In this document: positions 1 through 6,683 of the stretch, in pieces
Layout: each line of letters starts with the position of its first letter
Numbering within the stretch: the first letter of the stretch is position 1
Notes under the pieces: model-generated
What the model was told of the DNA's origin: nothing
The model's database searches: none
Seen by the model: the letters and a program-made list of their open reading frames with translations, nothing else
Assembly (NCBI GenBank): GCA_024762745.1
Contig: JANTGV010000014.1
Coordinates: 1-10,905 of the forward strand
DNA length: 10,905 bases
Direction of reading: 5' to 3'
From: Sulfurimonas sp.
GTDB lineage: Bacteria; Campylobacterota; Campylobacteria; Campylobacterales; Sulfurimonadaceae
Position numbers and translations under genes: made by a program

Positions 1-1
1 A

Positions 2-2272
2 CTCTTAAGGCGACTCTGGGGACCTATACCTTGGATGATCGAGCTAGCAGCTATACTCTCTTTAGCTGTGCAAAAGTGGGAAGATTTTATCATTATTATG
101 ATTTTATTAGTCACTAATGTGGTAATTGATTTTTTACAAGAATCACGAGCACTAAGTGCGCTTAAAGTTCTTAAAGAGGAGTTGGTAAAAACCTCGTTGG
201 TATTAAGGGATGGTAATTTTACAAATATTCAAACAGAATTTTTAGTTCCAGGCGATATTATAAAACTAAAAATGGGAGATATGATACCTGCCGATGTAAA
301 GCTTGTTCAGGGTGAGTATCTTATGGTTGATCAATCAGCTCTAACAGGTGAATCTTTGCCTCTTAATAAATCTATTGATGATATAGGGTATGCAAACTCT
401 ATTGTAAAACAGGGAGAGATGCTTGGAGTTATTACAGAGACAGGAAACGGTACTTATTTTGGTAAGACTGTAGCCTTAGTTGCCAAAGCACAAAGAGAAC
501 AAAAAAGCCACTTCCAAAAAGCAATTCTTTCAGTTGGACACTATCTTATAACCTTAACAGCCATATTAATTGTAATAATTGTCATTGTATCGCTATATAG
601 AGGAGATAGTGTCTCTGAGATTTTAAGGTTTAGTTTGGTACTGACTATTGCTTCTATCCCTGTAGCCATGCCTGCTGTTTTATCTGTTACTATGGCGATT
701 GGTGCAATGAATCTTGCAAAAAAACAAGCTGTTGTCAGTCGTTTAGCTGCCATTGAAGAGTTAGCTGGTATGGATACTTTATGTACAGATAAAACAGGTA
801 CATTAACTAAAAATAAAATGAGTATGAGAACAGTAGAGCCTTTTAATACTTATAGTGAAGATGATCTTATTAAATACGCTGTTTTATCAAGTAGAAGTGA
901 AAATAGCGATCCTTTAGAACTTCCTATATTTCAATATGCAAGTAAAAAAAATATTCAAATAGGTGATGAGTATAAACTATTGAAATTCACTCCTTTTAAT
1001 CCTGTGATAAAAAGAACTGAGGCCATTTATAATTTTATTGATAAAGAGTTTATAGTTACAAAAGGTGCTATACAAGTTATTCTTGAACTATGTAAAACTC
1101 AAAAAGATGATGACATTATCAGTCGTGTTGAAGAGCTTGCTAAAGATGGGTATAGAACGTTAGGAGTAGCCGTTCAATCAGGTATTGACAAAGAGTTTCA
1201 GTTTGTTGGTCTTTTATCTATGTTTGACCCACCAAGGGATGATGCAAAAGTGACTATTGAAGAGACTCATAAGCTGGGTGTAGATGTGAAAATGATTACT
1301 GGTGACAATATTTCAATTGCTAATCAAATTTCAAAACTTCTGTACATCGGTGATAATATCTTAGATAATAAAGAGTACGTTAAAAAAGATGAGTCTGAAA
1401 TTATCGATATTATAGAAGATGCAGATGGCTTTGCGCAGGTATTTCCAGAAGATAAATATTATATAGTTGACAAGTTACAAAAAGCAGGTCATATTGTCGC
1501 TATGACAGGAGATGGGGTCAATGATGCTCCAGCACTTAAAAAAGCTGATGTTGGTATAGCAGTGTCGGGTGCAACTGATGCAGCAAGAGCTTCTGCTGAT
1601 GTAATCCTGCTTACTCCAGGACTTAGTGTAATAAATAATGCTTTTAGAGAGGCTCGTAAGACTTTTTCGAAGATGCAGAGCTATTCTATATTTAGAGTTG
1701 CAGAGACCATTAGAGTTATACTGTTTATGACCTTAGCCATATTGGTATTTGATTTTTATCCGATTACTGCTGTTATGATTATTATGTTAGCACTTTTAAA
1801 TGATATTCCGATTTTAACTATTGCATTTGATAATGTTAAAGTCTCTTCTAAGCCAATTAGATGGAATATGAAAGAGATATTAACTATTGCTACAGTACTG
1901 GGACTTTTAGGAGTAGTATCATCTTTTGTACTCTTTTATACTCTTGAGTCTTTGAATATTCCAAGAGATATGATACAAGCAATTATATTTTTAAAATTGG
2001 ATGTTGCGGGTCATGCAACAATCTATCTTGCGCGTACTGGCGATAAACCATTTTGGCATAAGCCTTACCCCTCACTAACACTGTTTTTGACAGTATTCGC
2101 TACCCGTATAGTAGGTACACTTATAGCGGTTTATGGGGTGTTTATGGAGGCTATTGGATGGGAATATGCAGCTTACATTTGGATATATGCGACTCTATGG
2201 TTTTTTATTAATGACTTTGTAAAAATTCTTACTTATAAAGTGATGCGAAAAAATGCTCACGTAATTGGATAA
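2..2272 (+). CDS. P3A-type plasma-membrane H+-exporting P-type ATPase, 5'-truncated by window edge
   Basis: Partial CDS: the frame is open to base 2 and reads the family M1 signature GPIPWMIE at about bases 20-43, so the ATG at 35 is internal and the true start lies outside the window; 756 codons are visible. Numbering from that internal Met, it has the actuator loop TGES (104-107), the M4 PVAMP motif (209-213), the phosphorylation motif DKTGTLT with Asp252, and the hinge GDGVNDAP (492-499). These define a P-type ATPase. The M1/M4 wording and an M6 LLND motif (Asp590), with Asn28 in M2, match the residues used for proton transport in plant/fungal and archaeal P3A pumps. About ten membrane segments are expected. 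It lacks a plant-type C-terminal autoinhibitory tail. Expected role: ATP-driven H+ extrusion at the inner membrane. The family is clear; the transported ion is inferred from residues. Confidence 0.93.
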   Translation, partial: LLRRLWGPIPWMIELAAILSLAVQKWEDFIIIMILLVTNVVIDFLQESRALSALKVLKEELVKTSLVLRDGNFTNIQTEFLVPGDIIKLKMGDMIPADVKLVQGEYLMVDQSALTGESLPLNKSIDDIGYANSIVKQGEMLGVITETGNGTYFGKTVALVAKAQREQKSHFQKAILSVGHYLITLTAILIVIIVIVSLYRGDSVSEILRFSLVLTIASIPVAMPAVLSVTMAIGAMNLAKKQAVVSRLAAIEELAGMDTLCTDKTGTLTKNKMSMRTVEPFNTYSEDDLIKYAVLSSRSENSDPLELPIFQYASKKNIQIGDEYKLLKFTPFNPVIKRTEAIYNFIDKEFIVTKGAIQVILELCKTQKDDDIISRVEELAKDGYRTLGVAVQSGIDKEFQFVGLLSMFDPPRDDAKVTIEETHKLGVDVKMITGDNISIANQISKLLYIGDNILDNKEYVKKDESEIIDIIEDADGFAQVFPEDKYYIVDKLQKAGHIVAMTGDGVNDAPALKKADVGIAVSGATDAARASADVILLTPGLSVINNAFREARKTFSKMQSYSIFRVAETIRVILFMTLAILVFDFYPITAVMIIMLALLNDIPILTIAFDNVKVSSKPIRWNMKEILTIATVLGLLGVVSSFVLFYTLESLNIPRDMIQAIIFLKLDVAGHATIYLARTGDKPFWHKPYPSLTLFLTVFATRIVGTLIAVYGVFMEAIGWEYAAYIWIYATLWFFINDFVKILTYKVMRKNAHVIG

Positions 2273-2292
2273 AATATGATAAAGGAGAAAAG

Positions 2293-2502
2293 ATGGATGT
2301 AATACAAAAAGAGTTAGAGAGTAGAAGATCTGAGATAAAAAAAAGTATGGAGCTTATTTTTAAAGCGAATATGAAGATAACTGATTGGGATGTACCTGAG
2401 CCTGATGATAGTGAGGCAGCAAATATTCTTCTAAAAATTTTACAAGAGACACTCGATGAGATCAAGGAAGATGTTGCTGCAGGGAAGTATGATTACTACT
2501 AA
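2293..2502 (+). CDS. Small acidic helical protein of unknown function, downstream of the H+-ATPase
   Basis: A 69-residue protein with a good Shine-Dalgarno (AAAGGAGAAA, 2281-2290) just before the ATG and only 20 bp after the ATPase stop, so it is very likely co-transcribed. No membrane segment, signal peptide or cysteine is visible. The sequence is rich in Glu, Asp and Lys and looks like two helices (about 1-27 and 41-61) separated by a DWDVPEPDD linker (about 32-40), ending in YDYY. I do not recognise the family. Its position suggests an accessory or regulatory partner of the pump, but nothing in the sequence proves this. The strong ribosome site and linked position support a real gene. Confidence 0.8.
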   Translation: MDVIQKELESRRSEIKKSMELIFKANMKITDWDVPEPDDSEAANILLKILQETLDEIKEDVAAGKYDYY

Positions 2503-2506
2503 AAAG

Positions 2507-3622
2507 TTATAACCTTTTTTTAAATATTAAAATACTGAGGCTTACAAATGCAATAATAAAAGAAGAGAGAGCTAAATAGCTGTAGAGTAAGTCAGTAATC
2601 AGAGTGTGTTTTATAAGAAGTCCTCTTATTATTTCGATAAAGTAAGTAAAAGGTATGAAATAGCTAATCGGTCTGATATAGTCTGGAATTGCTTCTAATG
2701 GGAAAATAAATCCTGAGAGTAACATAGAAGGAACAATAATAAATATAGCGATAAACATAGCTTGTTGCTGCGTTTGTGATATTAAAGATATTAAAAGACC
2801 TAAGGGTATCATAACCGAGATATATATGAAGGCAAGCAAAAAGAGTGCTATATGTGAATCTGGAAGTGGAATTTCAAAAAAGTACCAGCCTACGGCTAGA
2901 ATCAGATAAAAATCCAACATAGCAATAACAATATAGGGTGATATTTTTCCTATCACAAATGCTGTTTTGCTTATTGGTGTAACTAGCAGTTGCTCAAGAG
3001 TGTTTTTTTCTTTTTCTCTAACAACAGATATGCCAGTTAATATCAAGGCTATTTGCATGATTAATACGCCTATAACTCCAGGCAGGAAAAACCAGGTCTC
3101 TTTCTCATCAGGGTTAAAGAGTATCTCTGTATCCATAATAAAAGGTGTTTTAGCAATAACAACATTAGAGGCATTCTCATCTAAAAAATACATCTGTCCT
3201 GTTACTACTTCATCAGTTATACTTTTTGAATTGTACTTCATCGCTGTAGTTAAAGATGGCATAGTCCCATCTACATAAAATGTAATATGAGGCTGTTCAT
3301 TTTCTACAAGCAGTGCTGAAAAATCAGAGCCTATATGAAGTCCGGCTTTAGCCCGACCTGAGCGAATCTCTTCTTGCAGGGAGTCTAAACTGTCAACTTT
3401 ATATAAATCAAAATAACCCTCATTCCCAATTTCTGTATCAATTATCATAGTGAAAAAAGAGTGATCTTCATCAAAGTAAGCCATTTTCATATTTTCAGGT
3501 TCAAGCTTTAGCGCTAATCCAAAAAGGATAAGAAGCAGTAGAGGCATTACTAGAATAAGAGCTATTAAACGTGGGTCACGACGAAGTTGGAGTAGTTCTT
3601 TTTTAATTATTGCCCATATCAT
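2507..3622 (-). CDS. ABC-2 type exporter permease subunit
   Basis: A 371-residue inner-membrane protein. It has one N-terminal membrane segment (about 18-38), a large extracytoplasmic domain (about 40-175), then a block of about five segments from about 178 to the C-terminus. After the second segment comes VREKEKNTLEQLLVTPIS (about 200-217), the conserved cytoplasmic coupling motif of ABC-2 permeases of the YhhJ/YbhR type. The large outer domain between TM1 and TM2 is typical of this subgroup, which exports drugs, lipids or other hydrophobic substrates. The ATG at 3622 overlaps the upstream ATPase stop by 4 bp (ATGA), indicating translational coupling. The substrate cannot be told from sequence. 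It ends 4 bp from the convergent small ORF. Confidence 0.92.
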   Translation of the reverse strand: MIWAIIKKELLQLRRDPRLIALILVMPLLLLILFGLALKLEPENMKMAYFDEDHSFFTMIIDTEIGNEGYFDLYKVDSLDSLQEEIRSGRAKAGLHIGSDFSALLVENEQPHITFYVDGTMPSLTTAMKYNSKSITDEVVTGQMYFLDENASNVVIAKTPFIMDTEILFNPDEKETWFFLPGVIGVLIMQIALILTGISVVREKEKNTLEQLLVTPISKTAFVIGKISPYIVIAMLDFYLILAVGWYFFEIPLPDSHIALFLLAFIYISVMIPLGLLISLISQTQQQAMFIAIFIIVPSMLLSGFIFPLEAIPDYIRPISYFIPFTYFIEIIRGLLIKHTLITDLLYSYLALSSFIIAFVSLSILIFKKRL

Positions 3623-4515
3623 AACGCTTTATCCTGTGTTAATGCGATAAATACATCTTCTAAATCAAGAGAACTCTCTTTCAATTTTTCTTTAGAGTGG
3701 AGTTTATCTTTTAAAATCTCTTCTATCATCTCTATATTACATTCAGATTTTACCATGATACGAAGTTCATTACCAAACTGATTTATCAATACGATATCTT
3801 CAATTTCTGATAAATATTGCATAGTTAGTGGCGTATAAGCAAGATTGACACTAAAAAGACGAATATCACCAAGAGACTCTTTGATAGTTGCCGGTGTTCC
3901 TTGGGCAACTATATCACCCTGTGCTAAAAATGCTAATTTATGGCAACGCTCAGCCTCTTCCATATAGTGGGTAGTCACAAAGAGAGTCTTTCCCTCCTGA
4001 CTCAGTGCATAAAAATCATCCCAGAGCAGTTTTCTTGTCACTGGGTCAATACCTGCAGTAGGTTCATCCAAAAACAGCACTAAAGGATCGTGTGCTAATG
4101 CACAGACTAACGCAAGTCTACGTTTATAACCTCCAGAGAGTGAACCCGCTTGTGTATCTTTGTACTGTTCCAAGTTGTAACGAGATAAAAGAGTATTTAA
4201 CCTTGAGTTGTCTGTAACTCTATACATCTTGGCATAAAATTCTACGTTTTCCCAGACCGTTAACTCTTCATATTGTCCAAAAGATTGCGCAACATATCCA
4301 AAAATGTTTTTTGCTTCTTCAAGAGGTTTATTGTTAAGTGTAATAGTCCCGCCATCACTTTTTAAGATACCGCACATCATACGGATGAGCGTAGTTTTTC
4401 CTGCCCCGTTTGGACCCAATAGACCAAAAATCAGACCTTTTGGAATATCTAGTGTGACATTGTTAATGACATTTGTATGAGAGAATACTTTCACTATGTT
4501 TTTTATCTTTATCAA
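3619..4515 (-). CDS. ABC exporter ATP-binding subunit (ABC-2 system)
   Basis: A 298-residue cytoplasmic ATPase that powers the overlapping ABC-2 permease. All nucleotide-binding elements are intact: Walker A GPNGAGKTT (34-42), Q-loop Gln77, signature LSGGYKRR (126-133), Walker B LVLFLDEP (145-152) with catalytic Glu151, D-loop near Asp157 and switch His183. A divergent C-terminal region (about 210-298) ends with the usual DLEDVFIALT stretch. The start is a TTG at 4513-4515, chosen because a strong Shine-Dalgarno lies just upstream (4519-4526) and the protein begins with the family pattern MIKIKNIVKVF. Only ATPase and permease are present: no membrane-fusion (HlyD-like) protein or second permease is adjacent, so any partner would be encoded elsewhere. 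Confidence 0.94.
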   Translation of the reverse strand: MIKIKNIVKVFSHTNVINNVTLDIPKGLIFGLLGPNGAGKTTLIRMMCGILKSDGGTITLNNKPLEEAKNIFGYVAQSFGQYEELTVWENVEFYAKMYRVTDNSRLNTLLSRYNLEQYKDTQAGSLSGGYKRRLALVCALAHDPLVLFLDEPTAGIDPVTRKLLWDDFYALSQEGKTLFVTTHYMEEAERCHKLAFLAQGDIVAQGTPATIKESLGDIRLFSVNLAYTPLTMQYLSEIEDIVLINQFGNELRIMVKSECNIEMIEEILKDKLHSKEKLKESSLDLEDVFIALTQDKAL

Positions 4516-4518
4516 TTA

Positions 4519-4526
4519 TCTCCCCT
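4519..4526 (-). promoter_or_regulatory. Shine-Dalgarno deciding a TTG start (ABC ATPase)
   Basis: On the minus strand AGGGGAGA lies 3 bases before the TTG at 4515 (the GGAG core is 4 bases away). No ATG is available in frame near the domain's N-terminus, so this site fixes the non-canonical start. Confidence 0.75.
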
Positions 4527-4557
4527 AAATATATAAAAATTATGATAGATGATTTTA

Positions 4558-4563
4558 ATTATA
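4558..4563 (-). promoter_or_regulatory. Putative -10 box for the ABC exporter operon
   Basis: A perfect TATAAT on the minus strand, 42 bp upstream of the TTG start of the ATPase gene. No good -35 is seen at the usual distance; weak -35 boxes are common in Campylobacterota. AT-rich surroundings make chance matches likely, so this is a candidate only. Confidence 0.4.
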
Positions 4564-4649
4564 GCTCTTTTAAATTTTATATTGAGTTAAGTGCTAAAAT
4601 TATGAAATCTATTTATCACATTTTTGTGCTAATTGTTTGCTAATACTTT

Positions 4650-4665
4650 AGCGTTAAAATACGCT
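4650..4665. repeat. Palindrome AGCGT-N6-ACGCT over the small-peptide promoter
   Basis: Perfect 5-bp inverted repeat (4650-4654 and 4661-4665) whose 6-base spacer is exactly the candidate -10 box TAAAAT. GC-containing arms stand out in this AT-rich intergenic stretch. It could be an operator for a dimeric repressor or chance; no binding protein can be named. Confidence 0.4.
4655..4660 (+). promoter_or_regulatory. Putative -10 box for the secreted-peptide gene
   Basis: TAAAAT, 26 bp upstream of the ATG at 4687, leaving a short leader with the Shine-Dalgarno at 4676-4681. No strong -35 is evident. The box is the spacer of the palindrome at 4650-4665. Confidence 0.4.
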
Positions 4666-4686
4666 ATCTTAAAACAAAGGAATAAT

Positions 4687-4821
4687 ATGAAAAAGATTAT
4701 TACAGTAACACTATTAGTAGGAGCTTTAGCTTCTAGCGCATTTGCTCACCACATGGCTACTTATGAGGATGCAGGAGTTAATATTCCTACAAGTTCACCA
4801 CATTTAGATATGGTGTTTTAG
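4687..4821 (+). CDS. Small secreted peptide precursor, 44 aa, unknown function
   Basis: The start is taken at the ATG at 4687, with AAAGGA (4676-4681) five bases upstream; an in-frame ATG at 4633 has no ribosome site and would put a hydrophilic stretch before the signal peptide. Residues 1-20 form a textbook Sec signal peptide: MKK, a hydrophobic core ITVTLLVGALA, and a signal-peptidase I site SAFA. The predicted mature peptide has 24 residues, begins His-His-Met, has a third His near the C-terminus (SPHLDMVF), is acidic and has no cysteine. It would be released into the periplasm or beyond. I do not recognise a family. Metal or haem binding through the histidines is possible but speculative. 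It is divergent from the ABC exporter operon, though a Sec signal makes it an unlikely direct substrate of that exporter. Confidence 0.75.
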   Translation: MKKIITVTLLVGALASSAFAHHMATYEDAGVNIPTSSPHLDMVF

Positions 4822-4824
4822 AAC

Positions 4825-4853
4825 TACTCAATTTTTAAGTTTTAAATTGAGTA
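4825..4853. terminator. AT-rich hairpin between convergent genes (first of two)
   Basis: Perfect 10-bp inverted repeat TACTCAATTT / AAATTGAGTA with a 9-base loop, starting 3 bp after the small-peptide stop. The convergent lipoprotein gene ends at 4887. No clear U-tract follows on either strand, so it may act as a transcript-end stabiliser or a weak bidirectional terminator together with the adjacent hairpin. Confidence 0.55.
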
Positions 4854-4876
4854 ACGACACTCTGAGTGGGTGTCGT
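4854..4876. terminator. GC-richer hairpin, second of a tandem pair between convergent genes
   Basis: Perfect 7-bp repeat ACGACAC / GTGTCGT, extendable by one T-G and one C-G pair to a 5-base loop, directly abutting the previous hairpin. On the plus strand it is followed by ATGATTGATTTT, a poor U-tract. Likely part of the shared 3' end of the converging peptide and lipoprotein transcripts. Confidence 0.5.
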
Positions 4877-4886
4877 ATGATTGATT

Positions 4887-5432
4887 TTAGTTCATCACTT
4901 CGTTAATAACTGGAGCAATAATAGACATAGCTGAATCATCTTCGATTACTTTTTTTAGCTCTGCTTCTGTAGTTATAGTCTCGATTTTAGTAATCTCTTT
5001 ATTTAAAATATAAACAACAGCAATTTTTTCAACATCCATACCTTCTCTATAAGGTGCGGCAACTGCTTTATCATCTAAAAGTAGTACTGTGTGTTTGAAA
5101 TCTTTAAGACCAGGCATGATAAATATACTTCTAATCAGTGAGGGAGCAGCACTTACATCAGCGATAAACTGCGCATTGTTGTCTTCTAGGTAAGAAGATG
5201 CTTGAGTGTTAAAAAAGTCATTACAAATATGTGCACCATCTTTTGAAAAAGCAAATATAAGTTTATATGTGTTTGCGTTTAAGCCGTGAGTTTTTTCAAA
5301 CTGATCGTTTAGCTTTAAATCAGCAATACTCTGTCCAACAACTAGCTTAGGTTTAACGTTCTCTTCAACTGCACTTGAACTACATCCTATAAGTAAAAAA
5401 GTAGTCAAAATTCCTAATAATATTTTTTTCAT
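4887..5432 (-). CDS. Lipoprotein, possibly thioredoxin/peroxiredoxin-like fold, function unknown
   Basis: A 181-residue precursor with an N-terminal lipoprotein signal: MKK, a hydrophobic core, and the lipobox LIGC with lipidation Cys17, so it is anchored in a membrane facing the periplasm. The start at 5432 has a good Shine-Dalgarno (GGAGAG). The mature part begins with a DLKLNDQFEKTHGL stretch (about 38-51) followed by a strand KLIFAFS (57-63) and a helix with a single Cys70 (HICNDFF). This resembles the opening of redoxin-like domains, but there is no CxxC pair, so ordinary disulfide exchange is not expected. A C-terminal strand/helix region (about 120-170) completes a compact alpha/beta domain. 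The fold call is a judgement from pattern and is weak; the lipoprotein call is firm. Divergent from ppiC. Confidence 0.8.
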   Translation of the reverse strand: MKKILLGILTTFLLIGCSSSAVEENVKPKLVVGQSIADLKLNDQFEKTHGLNANTYKLIFAFSKDGAHICNDFFNTQASSYLEDNNAQFIADVSAAPSLIRSIFIMPGLKDFKHTVLLLDDKAVAAPYREGMDVEKIAVVYILNKEITKIETITTEAELKKVIEDDSAMSIIAPVINEVMN

Positions 5433-5460
5433 GTTCTCTCCAAGAGTTTTATTTTATGCA

Positions 5461-5466
5461 ATAATA
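5461..5466 (-). promoter_or_regulatory. Possible -10 box for the lipoprotein gene
   Basis: TATTAT on the minus strand, 28 bp upstream of the lipoprotein ATG. A second candidate, TAAAAT (5451-5456, minus), lies closer; I cannot choose between them, and no clear -35 is present. Confidence 0.25.
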
Positions 5467-5506
5467 CATAAATAAAGTTAAGCGATAAACTTTAAAGAAT
5501 TTATTG

Positions 5507-5512
5507 TAAAAT
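5507..5512 (+). promoter_or_regulatory. Putative -10 box for the ppiC-aguB pair
   Basis: TAAAAT preceded by TTG, 27 bp before the ppiC ATG; the gene's Shine-Dalgarno AAGGAT (5528-5533) lies between. The -35 region is AT-rich without a consensus match. Confidence 0.4.
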
Positions 5513-5539
5513 TTCACAAATAAATTTAAGGATAGATAT

Positions 5540-5818
5540 ATGGCATGGGCTACAGCAAGACATATTTTAGTTGATAGTGAAGCAAAGTGTAATGAGTTGA
5601 AAACTGAGATAGAAAACGGTACTGATTTTGGTGAAGTTGCAAAAGCGAACTCAACATGTCCTTCATCTGCTCAAGGTGGGGACTTAGGTAAGTTTGGACC
5701 GGGACAGATGGTTCCAGAGTTTGATAAAGCTGTATTTAGTGGAGATGTAGGTGTAGTTTATGGGCCTATTCAAACACAGTTTGGCTATCACTTATTAGAA
5801 GTGACTGGAAGAGGATAA
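5540..5818 (+). CDS. ppiC: PpiC-type parvulin peptidyl-prolyl cis-trans isomerase
   Basis: A 92-residue single-domain parvulin, almost the same length as E. coli PpiC (93), without signal peptide, so cytoplasmic. It catalyses cis-trans isomerisation of peptidyl-proline bonds. The start ARHILV with His8, the C-P-S-S-A-Q-G-G-D-L-G segment with Cys40 (40-50), the MVPEFDKAVF stretch (57-66) and GP-QTQFGYHLL (75-86) with His84 are the family's conserved active-site and fold elements. Shine-Dalgarno AAGGAT lies six bases before the ATG. It is followed after 10 bp by the amidase gene, so the two probably form an operon; a functional link with polyamine synthesis is not obvious. Confidence 0.95.
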   Translation: MAWATARHILVDSEAKCNELKTEIENGTDFGEVAKANSTCPSSAQGGDLGKFGPGQMVPEFDKAVFSGDVGVVYGPIQTQFGYHLLEVTGRG

Positions 5819-5828
5819 ACCGCGTTTC

Positions 5829-6677
5829 ATGGTAAAAGTATCTGCAATCCAGATGAGTATGAGTGAGGATAAAAACTCTAATACCGCTAAGGCTGAACGA
5901 TTAGTTCGTGAGGCTGCGTTTAATGGTGCACAGATTATACTTCTACCTGAACTTTTTACCTCTCTTTATTTTTGTAAAGATATGGATGAGAAGTACTTTT
6001 TATTGGCAGAACCTCTTAAAAACAACTCTCTAATAGAACAGTTTTCAGATTTAGCCTTAGAGCTAAAAATAGTTATATTAGTGAGTTATTTTGAAAAAAG
6101 TGATAAAGACTATTTTAATTCACTTGTAGTTATAAATGCAGATGGAACTGTGATGGATAACTACCGTAAAACACATATACCTGATGGTCCAGGATATGAG
6201 GAGAAATTCTATTTTAAACCTGGAGACAGTGGCTTTAAAGTTTATGATACTGCGTTTGGTAAGATTGGCGTCGGTATCTGTTGGGATCAATGGTTTTGTG
6301 AGACAGCACGTGCTTTAACACTTATGGGTGCTGAGATTATTTTTTATCCGACTGCTATTGGGAGTGAGCCTGAAGTTGGTATAGACTCTAAAGAGCACTG
6401 GCAGAGAGTGCAGATGGGGCATGCTGCTACAAACACTGTTCCTGTTGTTGTAGCAAACCGTTTTGGAAAAGAGCTAGGAGTGAGTTGTGAACTTACTTTT
6501 TATGGTTCCTCTTTCATAACTGATTATACCGGTGCAAAGATAGCTGAAGCAAGCCGAGATAAAGAGGAGATACTTTACGCCAACTTTGACTTAGAAGAGA
6601 ATGCAAGACAAAGAGAGTACTGGGGACTTCTTCGTGATAGGAGAGAAGAGACCTATGGGATTCTTTGTAAAAAATAG
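5829..6677 (+). CDS. aguB: N-carbamoylputrescine amidase
   Basis: A 282-residue carbon-nitrogen hydrolase (nitrilase superfamily) that hydrolyses N-carbamoylputrescine to putrescine, CO2 and ammonia, the last step of the agmatine deiminase route. The catalytic triad is visible: Glu41 (LLPELF), Lys114 (NYRKTHIPDGPGY) and Cys151 (GVGICWDQWF). The blocks YFCKD, EKFYFKPGD, FYPTAIGSEP, HWQRVQMGHAATN and WGLLRDRREETY are typical of AguB rather than of other nitrilases. The agmatine deiminase gene aguA is not in the window. The ATG lies 10 bp after the ppiC stop and has only a distant GAGGA (5811-5815), so translation may be coupled to ppiC. It ends 6 bp from the convergent protease gene, with no obvious terminator between them. 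Confidence 0.95.
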   Translation: MVKVSAIQMSMSEDKNSNTAKAERLVREAAFNGAQIILLPELFTSLYFCKDMDEKYFLLAEPLKNNSLIEQFSDLALELKIVILVSYFEKSDKDYFNSLVVINADGTVMDNYRKTHIPDGPGYEEKFYFKPGDSGFKVYDTAFGKIGVGICWDQWFCETARALTLMGAEIIFYPTAIGSEPEVGIDSKEHWQRVQMGHAATNTVPVVVANRFGKELGVSCELTFYGSSFITDYTGAKIAEASRDKEEILYANFDLEENARQREYWGLLRDRREETYGILCKK

Positions 6678-6683
6678 ACTCCA

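Noticed and set aside
541..753. Minus-strand open frame inside the H+-ATPase gene
   Set aside because: Antisense shadow of conserved membrane and M4 coding sequence; no promoter or ribosome site of note.
2503..2520. AAAAAGTTATAACCTTTTTT as a bidirectional terminator between convergent genes
   Set aside because: Almost all A-T, with a two-base loop and a bulged base; too weak to support as a terminator, though the 4-bp gap leaves no other candidate.
2967..3278. Plus-strand open frame inside the ABC permease gene
   Set aside because: Lies wholly antisense to a well-supported permease and shows no recognisable domain.
4633..4686. In-frame ATG at 4633 extending the secreted-peptide gene to 62 residues
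   Set aside because: No ribosome site there, it would start upstream of the likely promoter, and it would bury the signal peptide behind a hydrophilic stretch; ATG 4687 has a good Shine-Dalgarno.
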